A stretch of DNA of 64,000 bases from Gammaproteobacteria bacterium. Lineage in GTDB: Bacteria; Pseudomonadota; Gammaproteobacteria; Pseudomonadales; Azotimanducaceae. The notes beneath the pieces are model-generated. The model ran no database searches. It had not been told where the DNA came from and saw only the letters and a program-made list of their open reading frames with translations. A program made the position numbers and the translations under genes. This document shows positions 26,636 to 35,690 of this stretch, in pieces (within the stretch, counting starts at the first letter, position 1; the number at the start of each line of letters is the position of its first letter). The DNA lies in contig JAPOTJ010000085.1 in NCBI GenBank assembly GCA_026709225.1, positions 1 to 64,000 of the forward strand, read 5' to 3'.

Positions 26636-27098
26636 GAAACCCTCTCCTACGTCTGTGGTTGCCAGCGTAATGGCTGAACGATGAATCAGAATTCCGACAC
26701 CCAAAATCTCGCTGTTTCTGATAACGGATTAAAGCATATCTATGCAGTATATCTAAATCAACCTTGTTGGAGTGAGGTCAGCAATTCCCGCTAAGAGAAG
26801 TTTGCCGCTGATCGGGGCTGAGTTCCGCCCTTGATCGGTTTCCGGGAATGGAGCAGGGAGGCGAGCCCCTCCGGCATCGCCGGACGTCCCTTCCGCCACG
26901 CTGCCCCGGCGCGCCGGGCGTCTTGCGAAACAGAGTCTTGGACATGATCCCCCACACCGAGCCTGCAAAACCATGCGCATCCTACTCTCTCCCTTCCGAA
27001 AGTCTACGAAATCACTGGCCTCAATGGCCCAGCAGGAACTGCTGGTTGCCAGACGTGATAGGTTTCATATACTGTCCGCCGTGCATCGTGGCTTGGCT
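26636..27098. other. Intergenic region between divergent TonB receptor 1 and DUF3604 genes
   Basis: This 463-bp space separates two genes transcribed away from each other and must hold both promoters. A GC-rich stretch (about 26840-26930) contrasts with an AT-rich block near 26730-26760 just upstream of the receptor, where its promoter probably lies. No reading frame with family resemblance, clear palindrome or repeat was found. Confidence 0.5.
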
Positions 27099-28886
27099 AT
27101 GCGGATGAGCGAGAAGTTCCGCAGACTCATCATTGCGTTCGCTGGCATCGCGGGCTCCTTCTCAGTGAGCGCGACAGATTATCCAGAAAAGCTTCTCTGG
27201 GGCGACACCCACGTTCACTCAAACAACTCGCCCGATGCCTACTTTCTCGGCAATCGGGCGTTCTCTCCCAAGGACGCCTACGACTTCGCCAAGGGCAAGC
27301 CGCTGACGCTCGCTGGGACCGAATATCACATCAACCGTCCGCTCGATTTTCTGGTGGTCGCCGACCACGCCGAGTATCTTGGCGTCTTTCCCAATCTCGA
27401 CGCGGAGAACCGGTCCCTGCTCGCCACTGAACTGGGGCGCCGCTGGATTCGCTATGTCAGAGACGGTGACTACGAAGCCATTTTCGACGAGTTTGTCGCG
27501 AGCCTGTTCTCCGACGAGCACCGCTACGAGACATCGGCGGCCTTTGAGCGATCAGTCTGGCACGAGTCCATCCGAGCGAGCGACGATGCGAACGAGCCAG
27601 GCGAGTTCACCGCCTTGACCGGGTTTGAATGGACTTCGATGCCGAGCGGCAACAACCTTCATCGCAACGTGATATTCGCGGACGGCTTCGACAGGGTGTC
27701 CATGGCGCTGCCGTTCTCTCAGCTCGACAGTGACCGGCCCGAGGACCTATGGCGCTACATGGCGAACTACGAGGCCAAGACCGGCGGGCGCGTGCTGGCG
27801 ATTCCCCACAACGCGAACCTGAGTAATGGCCTGATGTTCGCGCTGGAAGACCGCGAAGGACGGCCGATGACGACAGAGCACGCGCGCGAGCGGCGGCGGT
27901 GGGAGCCCATTGTCGAGGTCACGCAAATCAAAGGCGACAGCGAAGCACATCCGCTGCTTTCGCCGGAGGATGCCTGGGCCGACTTCGAGACTTGGGAGAC
28001 CTGGAGCGGCGCCGATGTCGGAGGTACTGAACGCAAGACTGAGGCGATGCTTGAGTTCGAGTATGCGCGCGCGGCACTCAAAAACGGACTGCGCCTCGCG
28101 GCCGCGCTCCCGGTCAACCCCTTCGAGTTTGGCATGATCGGTAGTTCGGACTCGCACACCTCCATGGCCGCCGTTGAAGAAGACAACTACCTCGGCAAAT
28201 TCATTGTGGGCCTGCCGAAGCCCGGGCGTTGGCGGACAAGCGCCACGGGCGGCACGGCGGACGCCGATCAAGGCGACGAAGGCATTTGGCGGCAAGCCGC
28301 GTCAGGCTATGTCGGCGTGTGGAGCACAGCCAATACGCGCAGCGCCATATTCGACGCCCTGCTCCGCCGCGAAGTCTACGCAAGCACCGGGCCCCGCATC
28401 GCGCTCCGCTTCTTCGCAGGGTTTGGGCTAGAAGAGACCAACCTCGCGGGGCATGACCTTGTGGGTCACGCCTACGCAGCCGGAGTCCCCATGGGCGGCA
28501 AGCTCACGGCGGCGGATGGGGATGCAGAACTGGATTTCTTCATCATCGCCGCCAGAGACCCGGAGGGACAGGCACTTTCGCGACTACAGGTCGTCAAAGG
28601 AGGCTTAACCACGGAAGGAGAGGTGTACGAGCGGGTCTTCGACGTCGAGGTGGCAGGTGAAGCCGGCGTGGGCCAGTTCGCCACGTTCTGGCGGGACCCC
28701 GAGTTCGACCCACGTCAGCGGGCCTTCTACTACGTGCGCGTGCTCGAAGTGCCGAGTCCGCGCTGGACCGCTTTCGACAAGGCGCGATTCAATGAGCACA
28801 TGCCTGCCAAGGTTCCGCTTGTGATTCAGGAGCGGGTCTATTCGTCGCCGATCTGGTACGAGCCTCGGGGCCGCGTCATCAATTAG
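27099..28886 (+). CDS. Secreted DUF3604 protein
   Basis: A 595-residue DUF3604 protein. It begins MRMSEKFRRLIIAFAGIAGSFSVSA, a signal peptide, followed by the family opening LLWGDTHVHSNNSPDAY with a D-x-H-x-H metal-like motif at about residues 35-39. Further family blocks are LDFLVVADHAEYLG, GGRVLAIPHNANLSNG and GMIGSSDSHTSM. DUF3604 proteins resemble PHP-type phosphoesterases or sulfatase-like metal enzymes, but their reaction is unknown. It lies on the opposite strand between TonB receptors 1 and 2. The exact start (27099 or 27105) is uncertain because no strong ribosome site is present. Co-occurrence with receptors suggests periplasmic processing of an imported substrate. Confidence 0.9.
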   Translation: MRMSEKFRRLIIAFAGIAGSFSVSATDYPEKLLWGDTHVHSNNSPDAYFLGNRAFSPKDAYDFAKGKPLTLAGTEYHINRPLDFLVVADHAEYLGVFPNLDAENRSLLATELGRRWIRYVRDGDYEAIFDEFVASLFSDEHRYETSAAFERSVWHESIRASDDANEPGEFTALTGFEWTSMPSGNNLHRNVIFADGFDRVSMALPFSQLDSDRPEDLWRYMANYEAKTGGRVLAIPHNANLSNGLMFALEDREGRPMTTEHARERRRWEPIVEVTQIKGDSEAHPLLSPEDAWADFETWETWSGADVGGTERKTEAMLEFEYARAALKNGLRLAAALPVNPFEFGMIGSSDSHTSMAAVEEDNYLGKFIVGLPKPGRWRTSATGGTADADQGDEGIWRQAASGYVGVWSTANTRSAIFDALLRREVYASTGPRIALRFFAGFGLEETNLAGHDLVGHAYAAGVPMGGKLTAADGDAELDFFIIAARDPEGQALSRLQVVKGGLTTEGEVYERVFDVEVAGEAGVGQFATFWRDPEFDPRQRAFYYVRVLEVPSPRWTAFDKARFNEHMPAKVPLVIQERVYSSPIWYEPRGRVIN

Positions 28887-28913
28887 GGCGTGTTCACACT
28901 ATGCCCGCTGACG

Positions 28914-31238
28914 CTAAAACTGATAGCCAACACGAAGGCCATAGGTTCTCGGCGGCATGAGCATCGAAAGGGGGCCAACCACGGTTTGACGGATATTTGA
29001 CCGGATATCATCGTCCTCAAGATTACGAGCCCACAGTTGAACGAGCAATTTGTCGTCATTGCTGTGGTAGGTAATGCCGACATCAGTACGAGTCCAAGCT
29101 TCCTGAAGATCTTGATCACGATTCACTAAGTCGTGGTACACGTCGTCTTCCCAGTAAAAGTCAAGCCTAGGCACCAAGTCTCCCCAGGGAAGCCGCCAAG
29201 TATGTTCCACGCCTAGGCGAAAAGAGGACTCGGGCGCTTTGCGCATTCTATTGCCAGTCACGTCGACTTGGACGGATGCGGCACCGTTTAGGGACTCGTC
29301 AAGTATCTCACCCTTCTGGATTTCAGTCTCCAGCATCGCAAATGCGCCGTCTAGCCGAAGACCGGGCGTCGCCTGCCAGATCCATTCGACTTCAGCGCCA
29401 TACATTTCAACGTCGCTGACGTTAGAAACTACCTGTTCCGTTGCCACAAGAAAGCGACCGGGAATGTTTGGATCCGGTATAGGGTCGCCGTTCTCATCAA
29501 GTCGCGGTACCCCAATCAATCCGTCATTCTGGAGGTCGCTGTAGTCATTGAAGAAAATACTGCCGTTCAGCTGCAACGCACCATCGAGCAAGGTATTCTT
29601 GCTGCCAACTTCATAGGTAATCACTGTCTCTTCGTCGTAGGTAGGAATTTGTGTGCTAGCTAAATTCACGCCGCCTGTCTTATAGCCAGAAGAAACCGTC
29701 GCATAGAGCATGGATTCAGCACTCATGTCCCAATCAACAGACAGCCGTCCGCTCCAGTTTTGGAAATCGACGGCTGTTTCACTAGGAGGGGCTTCTGGCA
29801 TGGCCGTGCTTTGATCAGAGCCTTCGATTTCATCTTGGCTATAGCGAGCCCCAACCGTGAGACGCAACGCATCGGTCAATTCCAAGGTGCTCGTGCCAAA
29901 GATCCCAAGAGATTCCTCATCAATAGATCTGATGGCACGTAGGAGGGATGCTTCCTCTTCCGCCTCCTGTTCATAATAGTAGAGGCCTGCTTGCCAATAC
30001 AAACGCTCCCCTCCGGAGACTCGCAGCTCATAGGACTGCTCCTTGTCCTTCGAGTCAAAATTTGCGAGCGAGGAGTACGCCCACGCACCACCGCCCAAAT
30101 ACAAATCTTGAGAATCGCGATAACCCACTAGGAAGCTCAGCTCGATTTCGTCGAAATCGATTCTGAGATCGGATAGATACGCATCGCTGCTGAGGTCGGT
30201 ATCGAATGCCCAACCGTCCAGCGGGGGAGGGAACCCTATTCCTTGGCGAATAAGGGGACGGGGATCAATCGGCGGCTGTGCTCCTCGTGCTTGGAGGCCA
30301 ACGAGGTTAATCGCGCTAATGGGGTTGAACCGCACATCAGAAGCGATTTTGGCTTGGATATCTGGGGGCAACAGACCGTAGTAACTTTGAGGATGCAGGA
30401 ATCCCGCTATTGGTACGGTCGCTGCCTGACCTGCCTGTATCAGCTTTTGCACCTGCTCTTGGAATGGAATTATGTGATCGAAGTCGAGCATAAACCGTGG
30501 ACCGGGGCCTTCCTGACTGGCCGTTTCCGCGCCCAACAGCCAAGTCACACGGTCGGTCGGCGTCCACAGCAAACGAGCCTTAAACGCCGTGTTGTCGCGA
30601 TTGTCACTGTCTTCGGACGGGACCCCAAACGCGTCATGTTCATTGTATCCGTCACGGTCTTCGTACAGGCCAGAGAGCCGAATCGCCAGTTGTTCGGCCA
30701 CAATCGGCATACTGATTGCGCCCTCGGTGCGGAACAAGCCGTAATCGCCTGCAACCACATCCACCCGACCCTCGATCTCAGTCAAGTTTGGTCGTTTGCT
30801 AATGACGTTGATTGCCCCCGCCGTCGAGTTCCTGCCATAAATGGTGCCCTGCGGGCCTTTGAGCAACTCCACCCGGTCCACATCAAGAAACGCCAGCATG
30901 CCAGTCTGTGGTATCCCGGAATAGATGCCATCTGTATGGAAAGCTGTCGAAGGAGGTACGTTTTCGTTATTCGTGACACCTCGTATGGCAATCTGGATGC
31001 CATTCTTATCATTCGTGATCGCCACGTTGCTGGCCAAGGCGGATATATCGCGCAAATCCGATACGCCTATGCGTCTCAAATCAGCATCGTCGATCGCGAG
31101 TACCGTTAAAGGTACTTCTTGGAGACTCTCTGTGCGCTTTTGAGCCGTGACAATCACTTCTTCTATCACTTGCCCATGAGCCAAGCCGCTCAGGACTACA
31201 GCACCGGCCAACCCTGCGGCATACGTCAGCTTATTCAT
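28914..31238 (-). CDS. TonB-dependent outer-membrane receptor 2
   Basis: A 774-residue paralogue of the receptors at 24287 and 31358. The signal peptide MNKLTYAAGLAGAVVLSGLAHG is followed at once by QVIEEVIVTAQKR; the short spacer ETADAG seen in the other two is missing here. The plug (YGRNSTAGAINVISKRP) and barrel end GLRVGYQF are conserved. The central barrel loop (residues about 300-360) differs from its sisters, with PPIDPRPLIRQGIGFPPPLDG, which is where substrate selectivity would lie. A GGGGAGG site precedes the ATG. Confidence 0.95.
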   Translation of the reverse strand: MNKLTYAAGLAGAVVLSGLAHGQVIEEVIVTAQKRTESLQEVPLTVLAIDDADLRRIGVSDLRDISALASNVAITNDKNGIQIAIRGVTNNENVPPSTAFHTDGIYSGIPQTGMLAFLDVDRVELLKGPQGTIYGRNSTAGAINVISKRPNLTEIEGRVDVVAGDYGLFRTEGAISMPIVAEQLAIRLSGLYEDRDGYNEHDAFGVPSEDSDNRDNTAFKARLLWTPTDRVTWLLGAETASQEGPGPRFMLDFDHIIPFQEQVQKLIQAGQAATVPIAGFLHPQSYYGLLPPDIQAKIASDVRFNPISAINLVGLQARGAQPPIDPRPLIRQGIGFPPPLDGWAFDTDLSSDAYLSDLRIDFDEIELSFLVGYRDSQDLYLGGGAWAYSSLANFDSKDKEQSYELRVSGGERLYWQAGLYYYEQEAEEEASLLRAIRSIDEESLGIFGTSTLELTDALRLTVGARYSQDEIEGSDQSTAMPEAPPSETAVDFQNWSGRLSVDWDMSAESMLYATVSSGYKTGGVNLASTQIPTYDEETVITYEVGSKNTLLDGALQLNGSIFFNDYSDLQNDGLIGVPRLDENGDPIPDPNIPGRFLVATEQVVSNVSDVEMYGAEVEWIWQATPGLRLDGAFAMLETEIQKGEILDESLNGAASVQVDVTGNRMRKAPESSFRLGVEHTWRLPWGDLVPRLDFYWEDDVYHDLVNRDQDLQEAWTRTDVGITYHSNDDKLLVQLWARNLEDDDIRSNIRQTVVGPLSMLMPPRTYGLRVGYQF

Positions 31239-31357
31239 ACAAACCTCCCCGATGTTTGTTTTTGTTTACCAGCACCCTAGCTGAACAATCAATCAGAATG
31301 CCATGGCGCGGAATCCTGCTATTTCCATTGTGTGATTCGTGCTGCCGCTAAATGCCG

Positions 31358-33730
31358 CTAAAACTGATAGCCAACACGAACGCCGTAGGTTCTTGGTGGC
31401 CTGATCGACGAAAGGGGGCCAACCACGGTTTGACGGATATTCGCCCGGATATCATCGTCCTCGAGATTGCGAGCCCACAGTTGAACGAGCAATTTGTCGT
31501 CAGTGCTGTGGTAGGTAATGCCGACATCGGTGCGAGTCCAAGACTCCTGAAGATCGTACTCACGATTAATCAGGTCGTGGTACACATCGTCCTCCCAATA
31601 AAAATCAAGCCGAGGCACCAGATCTCCCCAAGGAAACCGGAAAGTGTGTTCCACGCCTAGGCGGAAAGAGGAATCGGGAGCTTTGCGCATTTTATTGCCA
31701 CTCACGTCGACTTGGACGGCTGCGGCACCGGTTAGCGACTCATCGGCTATCGTGCCCTTCTGGATTTCCGTCTCCAGCATCGCAAATGCCCCGTCCACCC
31801 GAAGAGCGGGCGTCGCCTGCCAGATCCATTCGACTTCAGCGCCATACATTTCAACGTCGCTGACGTTATCAACTACCTGTATCGTTGCCGCAACAAGATT
31901 ACCGGCGGAATCCGATCGAGGTTGGCCGTTCTCATCAAGTTCCAGTTCCGCAACCAATCCGTCATTCTGCAGGTCGCTGTAGTCATTGAAGAACACACTG
32001 CCGTTCAGCTGCAGCGCACCATCTAGCAACGTACTCTTGCTGCCAACCTCATAGGTAATCACCGTCTCTTCGTCGAATCTGGGGTTTTGTGTGCTACCGA
32101 AATTCACGCCGCCAGTCTTATAGCCGGAGGAAACCGTCGCATAGAGCATGGATTCAGCACTCACGTCCCAGTCAAGAGACAGCCGTCCGCTCCAGTTTTG
32201 GAAATCGACGGCTGATTCAATAGGAGGGGCTTCTAGCGTGGCCGTGCTGTATTCCGCGCCATCTATCTCATCTTCGCTATAGCGAACCCCGGCCGTGAGA
32301 CGCAACGAATCGCTCAGTTCAAAGGTGCTCGTACCAAAGAGCCCCAGAGACTGCTCATCAATAAAGTAGAGTTCCCCTAAGATGACTCTCTCTTCTTCTG
32401 ACTCCAGTTCATAATAGTAGAGGCCCGCTTGCCAATACAAACGATCGCCTCCAGAGACTCGAAGTTCATAGGATTGCTCCGTATCCTTATAGTCAAAATC
32501 GCCGAGCAAGTTGACCCCCCACGAGCCACCACTGCCCAAATACATCTCGGCAAAATCGCGGTACCCTGCCAGAAAGTTCAACTCGAATGCGTCGAAATCG
32601 ATTCTGAGGTCGGAAAGATACGCATCGCTCGTGCTGTCTATATCATATGCCCACCTCTCCACCGGAAGTCCTCCAATGGGGAACGGATACGCTGCTGCTG
32701 AACTAACAAATTGACTGGGATCAATCGGCGGCGGAAATCCTACTCCATTCGGCGGCGGCGTGGCGAGGAGAAGGGTGTTAACCGGACTAACGGGGCTGAA
32801 CCGCACATCAGAGGCGATCCTAGCTTGGATATCTTGGGGTAACAAATTGTAGTAATTTTGAGGATGTAGGAATCCTAAATTTGGTAAGCCCGCTGCCTCA
32901 CCTGCCTGTATCAGTTTTCCCACCTGCTCTTGGAATGGAATCATGTGAGCGAAGTCGAGTATCATCCGTGGACCGGGGCCTTCTTGACTGCCCGTTTCCG
33001 CACCCAACAGCCAAGATACACGCTCGGTCGGCGTCCACAGCAAACGCGCCTTAAACGCCTTGTTGTCGCGATTGTCACTGTCTTCGGTCGGCACTCCAAA
33101 TCCATCATGCTCGATGTATCCTTCACGATCTTCGTAAAGGCCGGAGAGCCGCAGCGCCAATTGTCCTTCCACAATTGGCATATTGATCGCACCCTCGGTA
33201 CGGAACAAATCGTAATCGCCTGCAACCATATCGACCCGACCCTCGATCTCGGTCAAGTTTGGTCGCTTGCTAATGACGTTGATTGCCCCCGCCGTCGAGT
33301 TCCTACCGTACAGGGTGCCCTGCGGCCCCTTCAGCACCTCCACACGCTCCACATCAAGGAACGCCAGCATGCCGCTCTGTGGTATCCCTGAGTAGATGCC
33401 ATCTGCATGAAGGGCCGTTGAGGGAGGGACGTTCTCGTTATTCGTCACACCTCGAATCGCGATCTGGATACCGGTCTTATCATTCGTGATCGACACGTTG
33501 CTCGCCGCGGCGGATATATCACGCAAATCCGATACGCCCATGCGTCTCAAGTCAGCATTGTTAATTGCTGTGACCGTAAACGGCACATCCTGAAGACTCT
33601 CACTGCGCTTTTGAGCCGTGACGATCACTTCCTCGATCATTTGCCCAGCGTCCGCCGTTTCTTCCCCATGAACCAAGCCACTCAGGACCACAGCGCCAGC
33701 CAGTCCGGCAGCATACATCGTTTTATTCAT
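31358..33730 (-). CDS. TonB-dependent outer-membrane receptor 3
   Basis: A 790-residue receptor, closest in its N-terminus to receptor 1 (MNKTMYAAGLAGAVVLSGLVHG plus EETADAG). It has EEVIVTAQKR, YGRNSTAGAINVISKRP and the terminal GVRVGYQF. The loop between about residues 310 and 370 is again different and longer (SAAAYPFPIGG). GGAGAGGG precedes the ATG. It lies 119 bp upstream of receptor 2 in the same direction, with its own leader, so the two may be transcribed separately or together. Three divergent copies with variable loops suggest uptake of related substrates. Confidence 0.95.
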   Translation of the reverse strand: MNKTMYAAGLAGAVVLSGLVHGEETADAGQMIEEVIVTAQKRSESLQDVPFTVTAINNADLRRMGVSDLRDISAAASNVSITNDKTGIQIAIRGVTNNENVPPSTALHADGIYSGIPQSGMLAFLDVERVEVLKGPQGTLYGRNSTAGAINVISKRPNLTEIEGRVDMVAGDYDLFRTEGAINMPIVEGQLALRLSGLYEDREGYIEHDGFGVPTEDSDNRDNKAFKARLLWTPTERVSWLLGAETGSQEGPGPRMILDFAHMIPFQEQVGKLIQAGEAAGLPNLGFLHPQNYYNLLPQDIQARIASDVRFSPVSPVNTLLLATPPPNGVGFPPPIDPSQFVSSAAAYPFPIGGLPVERWAYDIDSTSDAYLSDLRIDFDAFELNFLAGYRDFAEMYLGSGGSWGVNLLGDFDYKDTEQSYELRVSGGDRLYWQAGLYYYELESEEERVILGELYFIDEQSLGLFGTSTFELSDSLRLTAGVRYSEDEIDGAEYSTATLEAPPIESAVDFQNWSGRLSLDWDVSAESMLYATVSSGYKTGGVNFGSTQNPRFDEETVITYEVGSKSTLLDGALQLNGSVFFNDYSDLQNDGLVAELELDENGQPRSDSAGNLVAATIQVVDNVSDVEMYGAEVEWIWQATPALRVDGAFAMLETEIQKGTIADESLTGAAAVQVDVSGNKMRKAPDSSFRLGVEHTFRFPWGDLVPRLDFYWEDDVYHDLINREYDLQESWTRTDVGITYHSTDDKLLVQLWARNLEDDDIRANIRQTVVGPLSSIRPPRTYGVRVGYQF

Positions 33731-34091
33731 GAAACCCTCTCCTATATATATGGTTACCAGCGCACTGGCTGAACGATGTGAATCAGAACTTCGAGATGCA
33801 AAATCCCGCCATTCCCATTAACAAAACAATGTGTACCACATATCTAGTTCCTAATCAACTGATAGTTGCCCAGCGCGGGATGATGCTGCGCGGGAGCGAA
33901 TGTCGAGTCCGGTGGCTCTGTAGTGTCACGATCATCATCCTCCAATGATCCTTGACACGCCCCCTCAGCATCACTTCGCCTTGGATTCAGCCCTCCCGTT
34001 CAGCATCATGTCGCATTGGACAACTCTGCCGTCCGACGGGCGCACGCTGTCGGGGTATACTTAGGCGCCAACCCGCCGGAAGGCTGCTTCC
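33731..34091. other. Boundary region between receptor 3 and the mosaic segment
   Basis: This 361-bp space holds the promoter of receptor 3 (rich in A and T near 33810-33860) and, from 33936, a 53-bp repeat copy. To the right of the repeat begins a gene set unrelated to catabolism, so the edge of the acquired DNA is probably close to 33930. Confidence 0.55.
33936..33988. repeat. 53-bp repeat, copy 0 (left of PD-(D/E)XK-like gene)
   Basis: CATCCTCCAATGATCCTTGA and the following CAGCATCACTTCGCCTTGGA match the segments at 34683-34736 and 40237-40290, differing by two substitutions and one missing base. Copies thus flank the gene at 34092-34625 in direct orientation. Confidence 0.8.
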
Positions 34092-34625
34092 ATGACCGAC
34101 GAGGAACTGAAGGCGCTGGTGGCTGGCTTGGCCGCTGCCCAGGACCGCACCGATGAACAGCTCGCGAAGACCGACGCTCAGCTGGCGAGGACCGACGCCC
34201 GGCTCAACAAGCTGGCGGAGATGTACAGCGACGACGGCCCCAGCCTGAGGGAAGTGGCCAAGGAGTTCTTCTACAACAGCCTCGAGGCCGACCCGATGTT
34301 GGGCGGGGTGCGCTTCGACTACATATGCAGCATAGGCACGCGCAGCCACGCCGGCATCAGCGACTATTTCGACCTGCTGCTAGTGAACGGCCGTGAGGTG
34401 TTCGTCATGGAGGTGAAGCACAAGGCGCACGAGAACGACTTGGAGCGCCTGCTCGGCGAGAAGGCGCCCAACTTCCGGCACCTGTTCCCGGAGCACGCTG
34501 GCCGCCGGCAGCGGCTCGCGCTGGCCACCTTCCACATCCACGATGATCTGAAGAAGTCGGCCCTCGCGCGCGGCGTGACCGTGCTGCAGCGCAGGGGCGA
34601 CGTGATCGAAACCTTCGCGGCCTGA
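34092..34625 (+). CDS. Coiled-coil protein with PD-(D/E)XK nuclease-like domain
   Basis: A 177-residue protein. Residues about 1-45 contain a heptad-like run of DRTDEQLAKTDAQLARTDARL, a coiled coil made of repeated seven-residue units. The second half has YFDLLLVNGREVFVMEVKHKA, where D...E-x-K resembles the PD-(D/E)XK nuclease core (DUF3782-like proteins). GGAAGG precedes the ATG. It is flanked by a 53-bp repeat on both sides, and its last 20 codons are duplicated at 40117-40179. Such proteins are common in mobile or decaying islands. Nuclease activity is inferred from the motif only. Confidence 0.7.
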   Translation: MTDEELKALVAGLAAAQDRTDEQLAKTDAQLARTDARLNKLAEMYSDDGPSLREVAKEFFYNSLEADPMLGGVRFDYICSIGTRSHAGISDYFDLLLVNGREVFVMEVKHKAHENDLERLLGEKAPNFRHLFPEHAGRRQRLALATFHIHDDLKKSALARGVTVLQRRGDVIETFAA

Positions 34626-34785
34626 GGCCGGGAGCCGCCGCTTGAGCGGCATCGGGATGTGCGCATTCGTAAAGATCGACAACATCCTCCAGTGATCCCT
34701 GACACGCTCCCCTCAGCATCACTTCGCCTTGGATTCCGGTGAAATCACCGTCTCACCAAGCGTTGCACTTGACGGTTGAATGTAT
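34562..34785. repeat. 224-bp perfect direct repeat, copy 1
   Basis: Starts CCTCGCGCGCGGCGTGACC inside the last codons of the gene at 34092-34625, includes a GCCGCT-TG-AGCGGC hairpin (terminator-like), the 53-bp element, a GGTGA-AA-TCACC hairpin, and ends GACGGTTGAATGTAT. I see no difference from the copy at 40116-40339 (offset 5554 bp). Confidence 0.95.
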
Positions 34786-34827
34786 GCGACATAATGCCTC
34801 GACACAAACCCCTATAGCGGTTCCTCG

Positions 34828-35058
34828 ATGATCCATCGCCACCTCATCAACTCAGATTTGACCAACCCGATGTGTGTCGATGATGTGATTTGTCGGGGGG
34901 TAATGAGCGATTGGGTTGAGCTCCAACGTGCCGCAATGACACATTCGGCGACACGAAATGCGATTCGGCAAGTGTGCCTCCCGCATCTCAACAACCCCTA
35001 CAATCAACAATATATATTTTGGTACCGCAATCTTGAGTCAGGATTCGGCCAACGCTGA
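34828..35058 (+). CDS. Small protein upstream of nucleotidyltransferase, antitoxin-like
   Basis: A 76-residue protein, HLINSDLTNPMCVDDVICRG then DWVELQRAAMTHSATRNAIR and CLPHLNNPYNQQYIFW. Small proteins with a D-W-x-x-L helix and a C-terminal N-P-Y-x-Q-x-Y-x-F-W segment often precede AbiEii-type nucleotidyltransferase genes and may be their partners. It overlaps the start of the following gene in another frame. No strong ribosome site is seen. The function is unproven and the assignment is from context and pattern only. Confidence 0.45.
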   Translation: MIHRHLINSDLTNPMCVDDVICRGVMSDWVELQRAAMTHSATRNAIRQVCLPHLNNPYNQQYIFWYRNLESGFGQR

Positions 35059-35644
35059 TTGGGAAGCTGTGCTGTCATCGGCCTCTCGGCTTCAGACACT
35101 CTTGCATGTCGTCACCGACCTGAAAGATCGCTTTGATGACGTACTCACTGATCTTGAATCCGTCGCCGGTTGGAAAACAGCACGGGTGCGGCGGCCTGTG
35201 CTGATCCTGGGAAGTCTTGACGGGATCGAAACAGGTGTTCGGCAACTTATCCGAAGTCGCCCTTTAGAGACCACATCTATCAAAATACAGGGTATGGAGG
35301 TGACGGTGCCGACGTTTGCTGAAATACTTCGAATCAAAGCGTTTCTCGCACTCAAACGCAACGCGACACGCGATTATGTGGACTTTGCGGCACTGTCTGA
35401 TACGCTTGGCACAAAGGGAACTGTTGAAGCGTGTCGAAATTTCGATGCGTACTATCCGCTCGACAACGGTCAGTCCGCGCTACAACAAACAATCAAGCAA
35501 CTCGCATCACCGGTTCCATATGATCTTGAGCAGATTGATCTCTCTTTGTTCAAGGGGCTTGATGCTCAATGGCATCATTTTGAATCTGTAGTGCAACAGT
35601 GCGTTGCTGTGAGTATCGCGCTTTTGCATGATGCAGCCGCATAG
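35033..35644 (+). pseudogene. AbiEii-like nucleotidyltransferase with deleted catalytic segment
   Basis: The C-terminal two thirds (TDLKDRFDDVLTDLESVAGW, VPTFAEILRIKAFLALKRN, TRDYVDFAALSDTLG) match AbiEii/MNT-type nucleotidyltransferase toxins. The expected N-terminal catalytic loop (G-G-T-A plus a D-x-D pair) is absent: ASRLQTLL runs directly into HVVTDLKDRF where about 20 residues should intervene. An in-frame deletion of that part would abolish transfer activity. The start is probably TTG 35033, after which SQDSANADWEAVLSSASRL follows. It may be a dead toxin. It is possible that the gene is intact under a different fold, but I consider that less likely. Confidence 0.55.
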
Positions 35645-35690
35645 ACGGATCTGTCTCGAATCGGTGCGAGCGATGATGGGAGCAACGCAA

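Noticed and set aside
26753-26980. A 75-codon minus-strand frame upstream of TonB receptor 1
   Set aside because: Arginine- and proline-rich composition from GC-rich DNA, no ribosome site, no family resemblance.
34562-34785. Possible integron attC site ending in GTTGAAT
   Set aside because: The 7-base core GTTRRRY matches, but no matching inverse core or extended stem of an attC site was found, and the identical copy extends past the expected crossover point.
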